Shown piece after piece: positions 46,201-54,180 of a DNA stretch of 64,000 nt. Each line of letters starts with the position of its first letter. The stretch's first letter is position 1. The stretch lies in assembly GCA_016934735.1 (NCBI GenBank), contig JAFGSG010000071.1, forward strand, positions 1 through 64,000. Reading direction: 5' to 3'. The notes below the pieces were generated by a model. The model saw nothing but the letters and a program-made list of their open reading frames with translations, was not told the origin of the DNA and did no database searches. The position numbers were made by a program, and so were the translations under genes. This DNA comes from Spirochaetota bacterium. GTDB taxonomy: Bacteria > Spirochaetota > UBA4802 > JAFGDQ01.

Positions 46201-47742
46201 TTTACATGCTCTACAGATACGCAGGAAAAGATCAAGAAAGCAGTTGAAGAGCATAATCTTACAAGGGTGATAGTTGCTTCATGCACTCCGAGGACTCATG
46301 AGCCGCTTTTTCAGGATACAATAAGAGAAGCCGGGCTTAATAAATATTTGTTCGAAATGGCGAATATACGTGATCAATGTTCGTGGGTCCACCAGAGCGA
46401 TCATCCAAAGGCTACTGAAAAGGCAAAGGATCTTGTAAGGATGGCTGTTTCAAGATCAGCTACGCTTGAACCGCTGTATGAACTCCCGTTCGAGATCGAT
46501 CAGAAAACGCTTGTAATCGGCGGAGGCGTATCCGGGATGACTGCCGCGCTCGGGCTCGCGAAGCAGGGATTCGAATCATATCTTGTTGAGTGCTCGGATA
46601 AGCTGGGCGGGCATGCTCTAAAGATTCATTATACTCTCGAAGGCATTGAGCCGAAGAATTTTATCAGCGAACTGATCGAGTCAGTAAAGTCAAATGCAAA
46701 GATCAGGGTTCTGCTGAATACAAAGATCAGGAATACATCTGGTCATGTGGGTAATTTTACAACACAGATTGAATCTTCCGGGAGTAAAAGCGAGATAAGG
46801 CACGGTGCTGTCATTGTTGCTACAGGCGGAGAAGAATATAAACCGACCGAATATCTTTATGGACAGAATAAGGATGTTGTTACTCAGGTTATGCTTGAAG
46901 ATATTATAGCAAAAACTCCGGATGTCCTTAAATCTGTGAAAAATGTTGTTATAATTCAGTGCGTTGGTTCGCGCGATGACGAGCATCCCTATTGCAGCCG
47001 TTACTGCTGTTCTGCAGCGTTGAAGAACGCGATTTGCATTAAAGAGATGAATGAGGGCGCAAATATTTACATTCTTTATCGCGACATCAGGGCATACGGT
47101 TTTAAAGAACTGTATTATAAAAAAGCGAGAGAGATGGGAATAACTTTTATAAGATATGATGAGAAGATAAAACCGGAAGTATCCGTAAACGGAAACGGGC
47201 TTGTTGTGAATGTTTATGATAAAGAACTGAAAGTGAATTTTGAAATTGAAAGTGATATAGTCGCATTAAGCGCAGCGATAAGGCCGGACCCCAAGGGGGA
47301 AAGCATTAAACAAATTTTTAAGCTTCCCGGTGATCAGGATGGCTTTTTTCTTGAGGCGCATATGAAGCTCAGGCCGCTTGATTTCGCAAGCATGGGAGTT
47401 TTCCTGTGCGGGCTCGCGCATTCGCCGAAGCTGCTCGATGAGAGCATAGCTCAGGCAAAGGGCGCTGTTTCCAGGGCATGCACTGTTCTTTCCAAGAAAG
47501 AGATGATGGTTGGCGGTATTGTGTCTCACGTCAATCCTGACAAATGTGTAGCATGCCTTACATGCGTAAGGGTATGCCCTTACGATGTGCCGAAGATAAG
47601 CGCTGACGGAGTAGCGGAGATTTCGAGCGCATCATGCCAGGGCTGCGGCAGCTGTGTGGCAGCATGCCCGAGAAAGGCGATCGAAGTGTATCATTATAAG
47701 GATGATCAGATATTGAGCAAATGCGAGGCATTGTATGTGTAA
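43273..47742 (+). CDS. hdrA: Giant HdrA-type flavoprotein with inserted GltD-like module
   Basis: About 1489 residues, against ~650 for ordinary HdrA. Order: FAD site VVGGGIAGMQTAIDLA (~25), HdrA cluster NDCAMCIISPKL (~68-80), ferredoxin motif CTSCGDCIKVCP (~122); GltD-like module with APCGITCPAGIN, PSVCGRVCHHPCE, FAD site VGGGPSGLTAAR (~270) and NAD(P) site IGGGNVAIDAAM (~401); CLACGICSECMQC (~636); remainder of HdrA with CVGSRDSS; a second HdrA unit starting VFVCHCGIN (~941) with FAD site IGGGVSGMTAAL (~1081); two C-terminal [4Fe-4S] clusters (CVACLTCVRVCP, CQGCGSCVAACP, ~1424-1475). HdrA is the flavin-based bifurcating subunit; the GltD module suggests direct NAD(P)H input. ATG 43273 is chosen over TTG 43267. 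Confidence 0.92.
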   Translation: MSENNIIQLDDKRKPGTGLGAVMVVGGGIAGMQTAIDLADSGFKVYLVEEKTHIGGRMSQLDKTFPTNDCAMCIISPKLIEVDKNINIEILTNTEVMVVEGQAGNFSVKLKENPRYVDIAKCTSCGDCIKVCPVLVPNEFNTGFDQRNAVYKLYPQGIPSTYAISKADRAPCGITCPAGINVQGYVALTSNGKFNEAYDLIVERNPFPSVCGRVCHHPCEGVCNRGEIDEPVAINNLKRYNADWVRQKRKEEGFKVEKAEIDPMKPKIAIVGGGPSGLTAARDLVLDGYPVTVFEAQSKLGGAMRWGIPRYRLPDEMLDWDIQNIIDLGVEVKLQSALGKDFTIKSLKNEDYKAVYLGMGLPKARKLNIKGADSEGVLWGMDFLTEVNMGKSPKVGKKVVVIGGGNVAIDAAMTAKRQGAEDVTIVSLECREEMPAHEWEIEDAVSEGIKLNPSWGPDEITASDGKVTGIKLIQCTCVFDESQRFNPQYNPECGEELKADTIIITIGQAADLNWVNDDSSIELASGGIKADNLTLATNIEGVFAGGDIAYGPKSVVEAIAQGHEAAESIRRFIEGKDLSAGREKEDKPAAKVPKDRPYYKKSRTIAENIPVKDRQDNYNEIARTFTQEMAIEEAKRCLACGICSECMQCVAACLPGAINHNEIVKETVINVGAVVAAPGFDPFDPSGKPEYGYGRYANVITSMEMERTFSASGPYQGHVSRPSDHKLPARIAWIQCVGSRDSSIGKDYCSSVCCTYATKQASLAKDHYGDQVNATIFLNDLRTFGKGFDRYYNNAVKKYGVRYINSFISTIKEIPGSKNLLIKYINEQGGLAEEEFDMVVLSVGLVPSASSARLAKALEIELNEFGFTKPQPLRPGETSRKGIFVAGVFENPKDIPESVMSASSAAALSSELISASRGSLTEHKDYPPEKDISKDGVRIGVFVCHCGINIAGVVDVPAVTEYAKTLPNVVFTDDNLFTCSTDTQEKIKKAVEEHNLTRVIVASCTPRTHEPLFQDTIREAGLNKYLFEMANIRDQCSWVHQSDHPKATEKAKDLVRMAVSRSATLEPLYELPFEIDQKTLVIGGGVSGMTAALGLAKQGFESYLVECSDKLGGHALKIHYTLEGIEPKNFISELIESVKSNAKIRVLLNTKIRNTSGHVGNFTTQIESSGSKSEIRHGAVIVATGGEEYKPTEYLYGQNKDVVTQVMLEDIIAKTPDVLKSVKNVVIIQCVGSRDDEHPYCSRYCCSAALKNAICIKEMNEGANIYILYRDIRAYGFKELYYKKAREMGITFIRYDEKIKPEVSVNGNGLVVNVYDKELKVNFEIESDIVALSAAIRPDPKGESIKQIFKLPGDQDGFFLEAHMKLRPLDFASMGVFLCGLAHSPKLLDESIAQAKGAVSRACTVLSKKEMMVGGIVSHVNPDKCVACLTCVRVCPYDVPKISADGVAEISSASCQGCGSCVAACPRKAIEVYHYKDDQILSKCEALYV

Positions 47743-47798
47743 ATCTTGTAAATACTGGTAGTGTGTGGAGAGTCAGTTATTATAAAGATCGTCCCTTA

Positions 47799-47859
47799 TG
47801 CCCTCACCTGACGGCGCTATCGCTCGGCCACCCTCCTGCCTTTCGGGTGGGTGAGGGCA
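47799..47859. repeat. GC-rich inverted repeat between hdrA and mvhD
   Basis: TGCCCTCACC (47799-47808) / GGTGAGGGCA (47850-47859), with a nested CCACCC (47828-47833) / GGGTGG (47845-47850) hairpin. Non-coding, unlike the surrounding AT-rich sequence, and of REP/MITE type. It could reduce read-through into mvhD-metVF. Confidence 0.5.
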
Positions 47860-47996
47860 CAGCTCGTTCTTAACTGAGTCCGTTTCCCTTTTTCATAGTA
47901 CCGGTATTTAGGGGGGGCAAAGCTGCAAGGACTATCTATATTATATCGATTTAAGAGTAAGTTTTACTGTATGTGAATATCAGGAGTGTATTATAA

Positions 47997-48422
47997 ATGA
48001 GCAATAATTACGAACCGAAGATCATAGCTTTCTGCTGCAGGTACTGCGCGTATACTGCTGCTGATCTTGCGGGTTCCATGAGACTTGAATATCCTTCCAA
48101 CATAAGAGTTGTACAGCTTTTATGTACAGGAAGGATTGATGTGCTTCATGTGCTTAAGGCATTTGAACAGGGCGCTGATGCTGTATATGTCGCAGGATGC
48201 GAACCTGGTGACTGTCATTTCCTGGAAGGAAATTACAGGGCTGTAAAAAGAATCGCATACGCAAAGAACCTGTTAAAGGAGATCGGACTCGAACCTGAAC
48301 GCCTTGAATTTTTTCATATAGGTGCTTCGGAAGGCCCCAGATTTGCGGAAGCAGCAAAGGAAATGACGGATCGGGCGCTGAAGCTCGGCCCGAATCCCTT
48401 GAGAAAAAAGCAGGGAGAATAA
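47997..48422 (+). CDS. mvhD: MvhD-family iron-sulfur subunit
   Basis: 141 residues matching the methyl-viologen-reducing hydrogenase delta subunit: AFCCRYCAYTAADLAG at the N-terminus, VVQLLCTGRIDVLHVLKAFE, and GADAVYVAGCEPGDCHFLEGN. Its cysteines bind a [2Fe-2S] cluster that hands electrons to HdrA. In acetogen Met complexes MvhD links HdrA to the electron donor although no MvhA/G hydrogenase is present, as here. Preceded by GGAG. Confidence 0.9.
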   Translation: MSNNYEPKIIAFCCRYCAYTAADLAGSMRLEYPSNIRVVQLLCTGRIDVLHVLKAFEQGADAVYVAGCEPGDCHFLEGNYRAVKRIAYAKNLLKEIGLEPERLEFFHIGASEGPRFAEAAKEMTDRALKLGPNPLRKKQGE

Positions 48423-48481
48423 TATTTTGTGGGGGCGAATAATTATTCGCTTCTGCGCAACATCGTTATAGAGGTATAATT

Positions 48482-49150
48482 ATGATAGTAGGAGATCGAA
48501 AGCCGATAGAGGAAATAAAGGAGATGCTTGCTCCATATAAAAAAATTCTGCTCGTAGGATGCGGAACGTGCATAAGCGTGTGCATGACCGGCGGCGAAAA
48601 AGAAGTTGGCATTCTCGCAAGCGAATTGCGGATGATTTCTGAACTTGAAAAGAAAGACTGGGAAATATCCGAGACAACTATTCAAAGGCAATGTGAAAGG
48701 GAGTATATTGAGCCGCTTAAAGAGCAGTTTGAAAAAGCGGATGTGGTAATGTCAATGGCCTGCGGTGTGGGCATACAATACATGGCAGAAGTATTTCCCG
48801 AAAAAATAGTGCTGCCTGCTGTAAATACTACGTTCTACGGCACAAACGTAAAAGAAGGCGAATGGCAGGAACGATGCGCCGGATGCGGCGATTGCGTTCT
48901 GGATAAAACGCTCGGCATTTGCCCTGTTGCGCGCTGTTCAAAAGGACTTTATAACGGGCCGTGCGGAGGTACTGACAATGGTAAATGCGAGGTAAACAAG
49001 GACCTGGACTGCGCATGGTACCTGATATATAACAGGATGAAGGAACACGGCAAACTGGACATGCTTGATGAAATAATACCTGCACGAAGCTGGAAAACGA
49101 GTCTTCACGGCGGGCCGAGAAAAAGAGTTAGGGAGGATGCGCAAAAATGA
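48482..49150 (+). CDS. metV: Methylene-THF reductase-associated zinc/iron-sulfur protein MetV
   Basis: 222 residues. The N-terminal half has LLVGCGTCISVCMTGG and VVMSMACGVGIQYMAE; the C-terminal half is the MTHFR_C zinc-finger-like domain, CAGCGDCVLDKTLGICP...CSKGLYNGPCGG. MetV binds clusters and feeds electrons to MetF in acetogens. The stop overlaps the metF start (ATGA, 49147-49150), so the two are made stoichiometrically. Confidence 0.9.
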   Translation: MIVGDRKPIEEIKEMLAPYKKILLVGCGTCISVCMTGGEKEVGILASELRMISELEKKDWEISETTIQRQCEREYIEPLKEQFEKADVVMSMACGVGIQYMAEVFPEKIVLPAVNTTFYGTNVKEGEWQERCAGCGDCVLDKTLGICPVARCSKGLYNGPCGGTDNGKCEVNKDLDCAWYLIYNRMKEHGKLDMLDEIIPARSWKTSLHGGPRKRVREDAQK

Positions 49151-50073
49151 AAGCGAACAGCAATCTGGAAAAGATACTGGAAAGAGGCGAATTCGCGGTC
49201 ACGGGAGAGCTCGGACCGCCTAAAGGCAATGATGTTGAAGTAATTAAGAAGAAGGCACAGTTCCTTAAAGGTAATGTCGATGCTGTAAACATTACGGATA
49301 ATCAGACAGCTGTTGTGAGGATGTCGAGCATTGCAGCGTCGAAGCTCCTCCTCGATCTGGGCGTTGAGCCGGTTATGCAGATGGTTGTACGGGACAGGAA
49401 CAGGATCGCTATACAGAGCGACATACTGGGCGCAACTGCACTCGGGCTGAAAAACATGCTGTGCTTAAGCGGCGACCACCAGACTTTCGGGAACCAGCCG
49501 GACGCGAAAAATGTTTTTGATATTGATTCAATACAGCTTATAGGCCTTGTTAAAAGACTGAGAGATGAGAAAAAAATGCTGAACCTTGAAGATGAAATAG
49601 AAGGCGATGTAGGCATTTTTATCGGAGCTGCCGCGAATCCGTTTGCCGAACCTTTCGGGTTCAGACCATTAAGGCTTAGAAAGAAGGTGGCTGCTGGTGT
49701 TAATTTTATTCAAACCCAGTGCATATACGATATGAAAATATTCAAAGAGTTTATGAAGGCTGTATGCGATATGGGTCTTGATCAGAAGGTTCATATACTC
49801 GCAGGAGTCACACCGCTTAAATCAGCAGGAATGACTAAGTACATGGCAAACAATGTTCCCGGGATAATTATACCGGAAGAACTTGTTAAGAGAATGGCGG
49901 GCGTAGCAAAGGAAAAAGCTGCCGAGGAAGGAATTAAAATCTGCGTTGAGCAAATACAGGAATTGCGCGAAATTAAAGGCGTACACGGCATTCATCTAAT
50001 GGCTATTGAGTGGGAGTCGCGCGTTCCAGAGATAGTATCGCAGGCTAAGCTCCTGCCGAGGCCGGTCGTTTAA
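49147..50073 (+). CDS. metF: Methylenetetrahydrofolate reductase
   Basis: A 308-residue FAD-dependent TIM-barrel enzyme reducing methylene-THF to methyl-THF. Family segments: FAVTGELGPPKGNDVE, DAVNITDNQTAVVRMS, MLCLSGDHQTFGNQPDA, IGAAANPFAEPF and AGVNFIQTQCIYD. It lacks an NADH-specific extension and is coupled to metV, so electrons probably arrive through the MetV-Hdr chain. Last gene of the operon; it runs into a convergent MFS gene only four bases away. Confidence 0.93.
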   Translation: MKANSNLEKILERGEFAVTGELGPPKGNDVEVIKKKAQFLKGNVDAVNITDNQTAVVRMSSIAASKLLLDLGVEPVMQMVVRDRNRIAIQSDILGATALGLKNMLCLSGDHQTFGNQPDAKNVFDIDSIQLIGLVKRLRDEKKMLNLEDEIEGDVGIFIGAAANPFAEPFGFRPLRLRKKVAAGVNFIQTQCIYDMKIFKEFMKAVCDMGLDQKVHILAGVTPLKSAGMTKYMANNVPGIIIPEELVKRMAGVAKEKAAEEGIKICVEQIQELREIKGVHGIHLMAIEWESRVPEIVSQAKLLPRPVV

Positions 50074-50077
50074 AGGT

Positions 50078-51457
50078 TTATCTTACCTTGCCTCTTGAGA
50101 GTGAGGCGAGTATGCCGAATAAGCATAGAAAACCGGAAAAGATAAATGCCGTTTTTATGCTTATCATTAATTGCGGAAAATTTTCCGGAATTAATTCGGC
50201 ATTACCGATGAAGATCGCCAGTATAAACATGGCTATCCCCATACTGATTGTCTGCCCTGTCATACGCGTGGTTCCTAGTATCCCCGAAGCAATACCCAGA
50301 TATTTTTTTTCTACGGAGCTCATTATAGCGTTGGAATTGGGAGATGCAAAAAGCGCAAATCCTATCCCCGTGATAATAAGAATAATTAAAATATACGAAA
50401 GAGATGTATCGTTATTAAGAAGGGCGAACATGAAAAGCGAAAGCCCGGATAAAGTCATGCCTATGGATGATACAATCCTGGGTTCTATTTTGTCTGAAAG
50501 CCGTCCTGCGAACGGGGAAAACAGCGCCATGATAACCGGCTGGGATACCATCAGTATTCCCGCGCTCTGAGGGCTCAGTTGTTTAATGTACTGAAGATAA
50601 ATGCTCAGGAAAAATGTCGTAGCAAAAGTAGCGCAGTAATTAAGAAATGCAGCCAGGTTCGACAATGCAAAAACCCTGTTGGTCACGAATAGATTTATAT
50701 TAACAAGAGGGCTCTTTATCCGTTTTTCCATAAAAATAAAGATTATTATAATACATATACCCGCGATTATCAGCCCTGAACTGAATCCCGCTCCCCACTT
50801 TGAAAAATTGGAAATGCCGTACATAATTGCCGCAAGCCCTGCGCTGTAAAGAACGGAACCGACAAGATCAAATTTTTCGCCTTTTGCGTCTGCCCATTCA
50901 CTTTTTAATTTAAGCAGTATTAGCACTAAAGCGATTAATCCGATCGGAATATTGACCAGAAAAATACTTCTCCATCCGAAATTTTGTGTAAGGAATCCTC
51001 CGACAAACGGCCCGCATGAAAGCCCCAGATAGGTGGATGTAACGGATATACCGAGCACTTTTCCTCTTTCATTGGGCGGGAATACGGATGTTAAGAGCGC
51101 CATTCCGGTACTGAATATCATGGAAGTTCCGATGCCTTGTGCCAGCCTTAAAGCGATCAGCATTTCAGAACAGGTACAGATGGTCATTAAGAATGATACA
51201 ATTGTAAAAATGCATAATCCGATTGTATAAATTTTTTTTCTTCCGTGTATATCGGCAAAGCGGCCGAACGGCAGCAGCAGAACTGCAGTAGCTAAAAGAT
51301 ATGCTGTGTTTATCCAGCTGAGGGAGATCGCATCCATCGCAAATTCCCTGCCAATTGTTGGAAGCGCCACAGTAATAGATGAGACTTCAAAAGGCGCCAG
51401 GAAGGCTGCCATTGTAACAATTATTTGTGTGACCCTCTTTACATTTCTATCTTCCAT
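50078..51457 (-). CDS. MFS transporter, DHA2 (EmrB/QacA-like) family
   Basis: 459 residues with about 14 membrane helices. The N-terminal motif D1 (SSITVALPTIGREF), motif A (GRFADIHGRKKIY) and motif C (TYLGLSCGPFVGGFL) mark a drug:H+ antiporter of the 14-TMS class. Probably exports toxic compounds or a metabolite; no specificity can be assigned. It is 50 bases downstream of another MFS gene on the same strand, likely one transcript. Confidence 0.88.
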   Translation of the reverse strand: MEDRNVKRVTQIIVTMAAFLAPFEVSSITVALPTIGREFAMDAISLSWINTAYLLATAVLLLPFGRFADIHGRKKIYTIGLCIFTIVSFLMTICTCSEMLIALRLAQGIGTSMIFSTGMALLTSVFPPNERGKVLGISVTSTYLGLSCGPFVGGFLTQNFGWRSIFLVNIPIGLIALVLILLKLKSEWADAKGEKFDLVGSVLYSAGLAAIMYGISNFSKWGAGFSSGLIIAGICIIIIFIFMEKRIKSPLVNINLFVTNRVFALSNLAAFLNYCATFATTFFLSIYLQYIKQLSPQSAGILMVSQPVIMALFSPFAGRLSDKIEPRIVSSIGMTLSGLSLFMFALLNNDTSLSYILIILIITGIGFALFASPNSNAIMSSVEKKYLGIASGILGTTRMTGQTISMGIAMFILAIFIGNAELIPENFPQLMISIKTAFIFSGFLCLFGILASLSRGKVR

Positions 51458-51506
51458 TCTTATCAGTCCTGTAGTAAGGATACATGGTCGTTCATTTCCA
51501 ATATGG

Positions 51507-52700
51507 TTATTCGACAGCTACCGGAGCTTCTCGGGTAATTCGAATTGCCCCGTATTTCAGCGCGTTAAATGAAAGCAGAATGATACCGATTAAAAAAGCG
51601 ATTGCGCATGAGTTGAATGCGGCAAGGTATGTGCCTGTATAATCTATCAGAAAGCCCAGCGGCAGGCTGAATAACATCATGCCTCCATAGAAGCTTGCCA
51701 TGTATAATGCATTTGCAGTGTTCTTTTCATTTGTGTTTACAAGGCTGATCATGGTCGTATTTATAATCGGAAACAATATTCCGTGGGTCAGCCCGTACAT
51801 TATTCCAATTCCGATCAGGATGGGAAGTGAGTAAAGAAAGTTAAGAAGCGCATTCAATAATGCCCCGGTAAAGAACATTGTTATTAAAATCCGGTTAATA
51901 TTATAGCCGGATAATTTGCCGATTATTTTAAATCTGATTATAATCAGCACTGCTATATAAAATATAAAGAAATAGGAAAATTGAAAATTCGTTGTCGAGA
52001 GCACAAAGTTCGGCAGATAGGTAACTATAACGCCGAAGCATCCTCCGAAAATTACTGCTGCAACCGTAATGATTATAAAACGAAAGCTGCGAAAAAGATG
52101 AAGAAATCCGGCCCGTGTTTCGGTTGATGATTTATCGGGATGAGGCTCTGGCTTAGGCATTATAAAAGTGACGCATAAACTCAGAAAAACAAGAACAGCT
52201 GAAATAGCGAAAATATAATAAAACGGATATCCTTTTGATAAGAGAAGCTCTCCGGCAAACGGACTAATGGCATTTGTAATTGCTCCCGTAATGCCGTAAA
52301 TCCCTATCGCTTCTGCCGCGTCTTTCATCGGCACTATGTCGAATACAATGTTTGTTCCGAATATCATCGAGATTGAAAAGGCGATTCCATGCAGAATCCG
52401 GATTATTAAAATATTCCATGAAAAAGCGGAAATAAAAATATATGATATAAACGCGATTGTCATCAATAAATAACCCGTGCGGAGAACAATGATTTTATTT
52501 TTCACACGGATAAATGAAGCGATGCTAACGGACGTAATAATTATAAGAATTTTATCAACATTATTCATAATGCCGATATGCGCTTCGGGAGCGCCTAATT
52601 GTTTTAGAAAGATCGGGAACAATATGTAGAACGAATTTCCCAAAAAGAACATCAGGTTTGTAAGAGCAACATAATAGTATAAAGGCTTAAATTTTTTCAT
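51507..52700 (-). CDS. MFS transporter, 12-TMS
   Basis: 397 residues, about 12 membrane helices. The N-terminus YYYVALTNLMFFLGNSFYIL and the central IYGITGAITNAISPFAGELL fit the general MFS_1 fold; motif A is degenerate. It has a short cytoplasmic loop between helices 6 and 7 (PKPEPHPDKSSTETRAG). First gene of a two-gene MFS unit. Substrate unknown. Confidence 0.85.
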   Translation of the reverse strand: MKKFKPLYYYVALTNLMFFLGNSFYILFPIFLKQLGAPEAHIGIMNNVDKILIIITSVSIASFIRVKNKIIVLRTGYLLMTIAFISYIFISAFSWNILIIRILHGIAFSISMIFGTNIVFDIVPMKDAAEAIGIYGITGAITNAISPFAGELLLSKGYPFYYIFAISAVLVFLSLCVTFIMPKPEPHPDKSSTETRAGFLHLFRSFRFIIITVAAVIFGGCFGVIVTYLPNFVLSTTNFQFSYFFIFYIAVLIIIRFKIIGKLSGYNINRILITMFFTGALLNALLNFLYSLPILIGIGIMYGLTHGILFPIINTTMISLVNTNEKNTANALYMASFYGGMMLFSLPLGFLIDYTGTYLAAFNSCAIAFLIGIILLSFNALKYGAIRITREAPVAVE

Positions 52701-52881
52701 GCAGTTACTATATAATTTTCCCGATATTTTGTACTTCCGTATTAACCGGGCGCTTCTTTGTCAATTAATCTTTTATTTTTATAAAAGATATTATAATTTA
52801 AACTTGATTTGATTTCTATAGCTTATATATTTGCAAAGCATACTGGTATAAATTAAGCGGATTTATAAAAGGTTTTTCATA

Positions 52882-54180
52882 ATGCATAAACCATTTTTTT
52901 CTGATAAGTACTATAAAGATTCTCTGGATGCGCTGACTATTGCTCTTGAAACAGCGCCCGCATATCGTACATGGCGGCAGTTCGATCCCGGGAAGGATGC
53001 TTCCATAGACGACCGCTATGCTGCCATGCCTGTACTGACAAAGAAAGATATCCGCGAGCATTTCCCCGGCGTCGTAGTTCCGCACGGCCGCAGTTTAACT
53101 GAGGGAATAGAGAACGGAGAGATTGAATTCGTGGAGACCAGCGGCACAACAGCGGAAAAAATTACAAATGTCTGGAATCAGATGTGGTGGAATGCTTCCG
53201 AAGCCGCGTCGTGGAAACTCAATTCCCATACCGCTCATCTTGACCACTCTTTCCGTGAAGCTCAGCTCGCGAGTGCGCTTAGCGTGGGTTTTCACTCAAA
53301 CGATGATCTTCCCATGCATGCCCGGATACTTAACGGCCGCTTTCTGTTCCTTAACGAAAAAATGAGCGCCCACGAATGGACAAAAGCGCACTACGAACGG
53401 ATGATACGCGAGCTGGATGAGTTTAAACCTGCTGTTCTTGAGGGAAATCCATCGCTTCTCGCACGTCTGGCATGGTGGGCTATTGATAATAATAAGTCTG
53501 TTTATCAGCCTCAGGTAATTCTTTTCACATATGAGTTCCCGTCAGCGCTTCATTTGCAAAGTCTTAAGCAGATATTTCATGTTCCAATGGCGAGCTCATA
53601 TGGTTCAACCGAAACAGGATATGTTTTTATGCAGTGCGAGCATGGTATATTCCATCAGAATGCTGATTTCTGCAGAGTAGATTTTGAACCTCTGAAAGAT
53701 ATGTACGGCAGACAGGACACAGGACGTATATTAGTCACGACCTTTCATAATCCATGGACTTCGCTTATCCGCTTCGATGTAGGGGATCTTGTGCGTCTCA
53801 ATGACTCTTATGCCTGCTCCTGTGGCCGTAAAGAAGGCTTAATGCTGAGATCCATAGAAGGCCGCACGGCAAATGCTACATTTACAACATCAGGGCGTCT
53901 TATTACAACAAAACAACTGGATGATGTTCTTTCAAAGTTTAATGGTCTTCGTGAGTATCATCTTGACCAGGCTTCTCAAAAAGAGTATAACTTAAAGATT
54001 ATAATGCAGCATAAAAATGATGTTATAGTAAAAGAAATAATCCGTGAGATGCATTTTCTTTACGGAAAAGATGCTGCAATAAAAGTTGAAGCAGTCGAAG
54101 ATATTATGCCCGCATCTTCGGGGAAATACCGCCGTACCTGGGCGCATCTTAAATTTGACACAAAGGATCTTTTTTCATGA
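52882..54180 (+). CDS. PaaK-type adenylate-forming ligase
   Basis: A complete 432-residue enzyme of the phenylacetate-CoA ligase / F390 synthetase-like family. The phosphate loop is FVETSGTTAEKITNVW (about residues 83-98), followed by MASSYGSTETGYVF, the GxxxVTTFHNPWTSLIRFDVGD hinge region and a CSCGRKEG knuckle. It forms an acyl-adenylate; the CoA- or other acceptor is unknown. Its TGA overlaps the ATG of the S51 peptidase gene (ATGA), a fixed pairing. It is a paralogue of the truncated gene at 1-1119. Confidence 0.85.
   Translation: MHKPFFSDKYYKDSLDALTIALETAPAYRTWRQFDPGKDASIDDRYAAMPVLTKKDIREHFPGVVVPHGRSLTEGIENGEIEFVETSGTTAEKITNVWNQMWWNASEAASWKLNSHTAHLDHSFREAQLASALSVGFHSNDDLPMHARILNGRFLFLNEKMSAHEWTKAHYERMIRELDEFKPAVLEGNPSLLARLAWWAIDNNKSVYQPQVILFTYEFPSALHLQSLKQIFHVPMASSYGSTETGYVFMQCEHGIFHQNADFCRVDFEPLKDMYGRQDTGRILVTTFHNPWTSLIRFDVGDLVRLNDSYACSCGRKEGLMLRSIEGRTANATFTTSGRLITTKQLDDVLSKFNGLREYHLDQASQKEYNLKIIMQHKNDVIVKEIIREMHFLYGKDAAIKVEAVEDIMPASSGKYRRTWAHLKFDTKDLFS

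Noticed and set aside
43245..47529. Many 70-150-codon antisense frames inside hdrA (also inside the hydrogenase genes)
   Set aside because: Shadows of strongly coding sequence; none has a ribosome site or family motif.
47743..47996. rho-independent terminator ending the operon after hdrA
   Set aside because: The GC-rich inverted repeat has a long interior and no U-tract, and mvhD-metVF are functionally part of the same complex.
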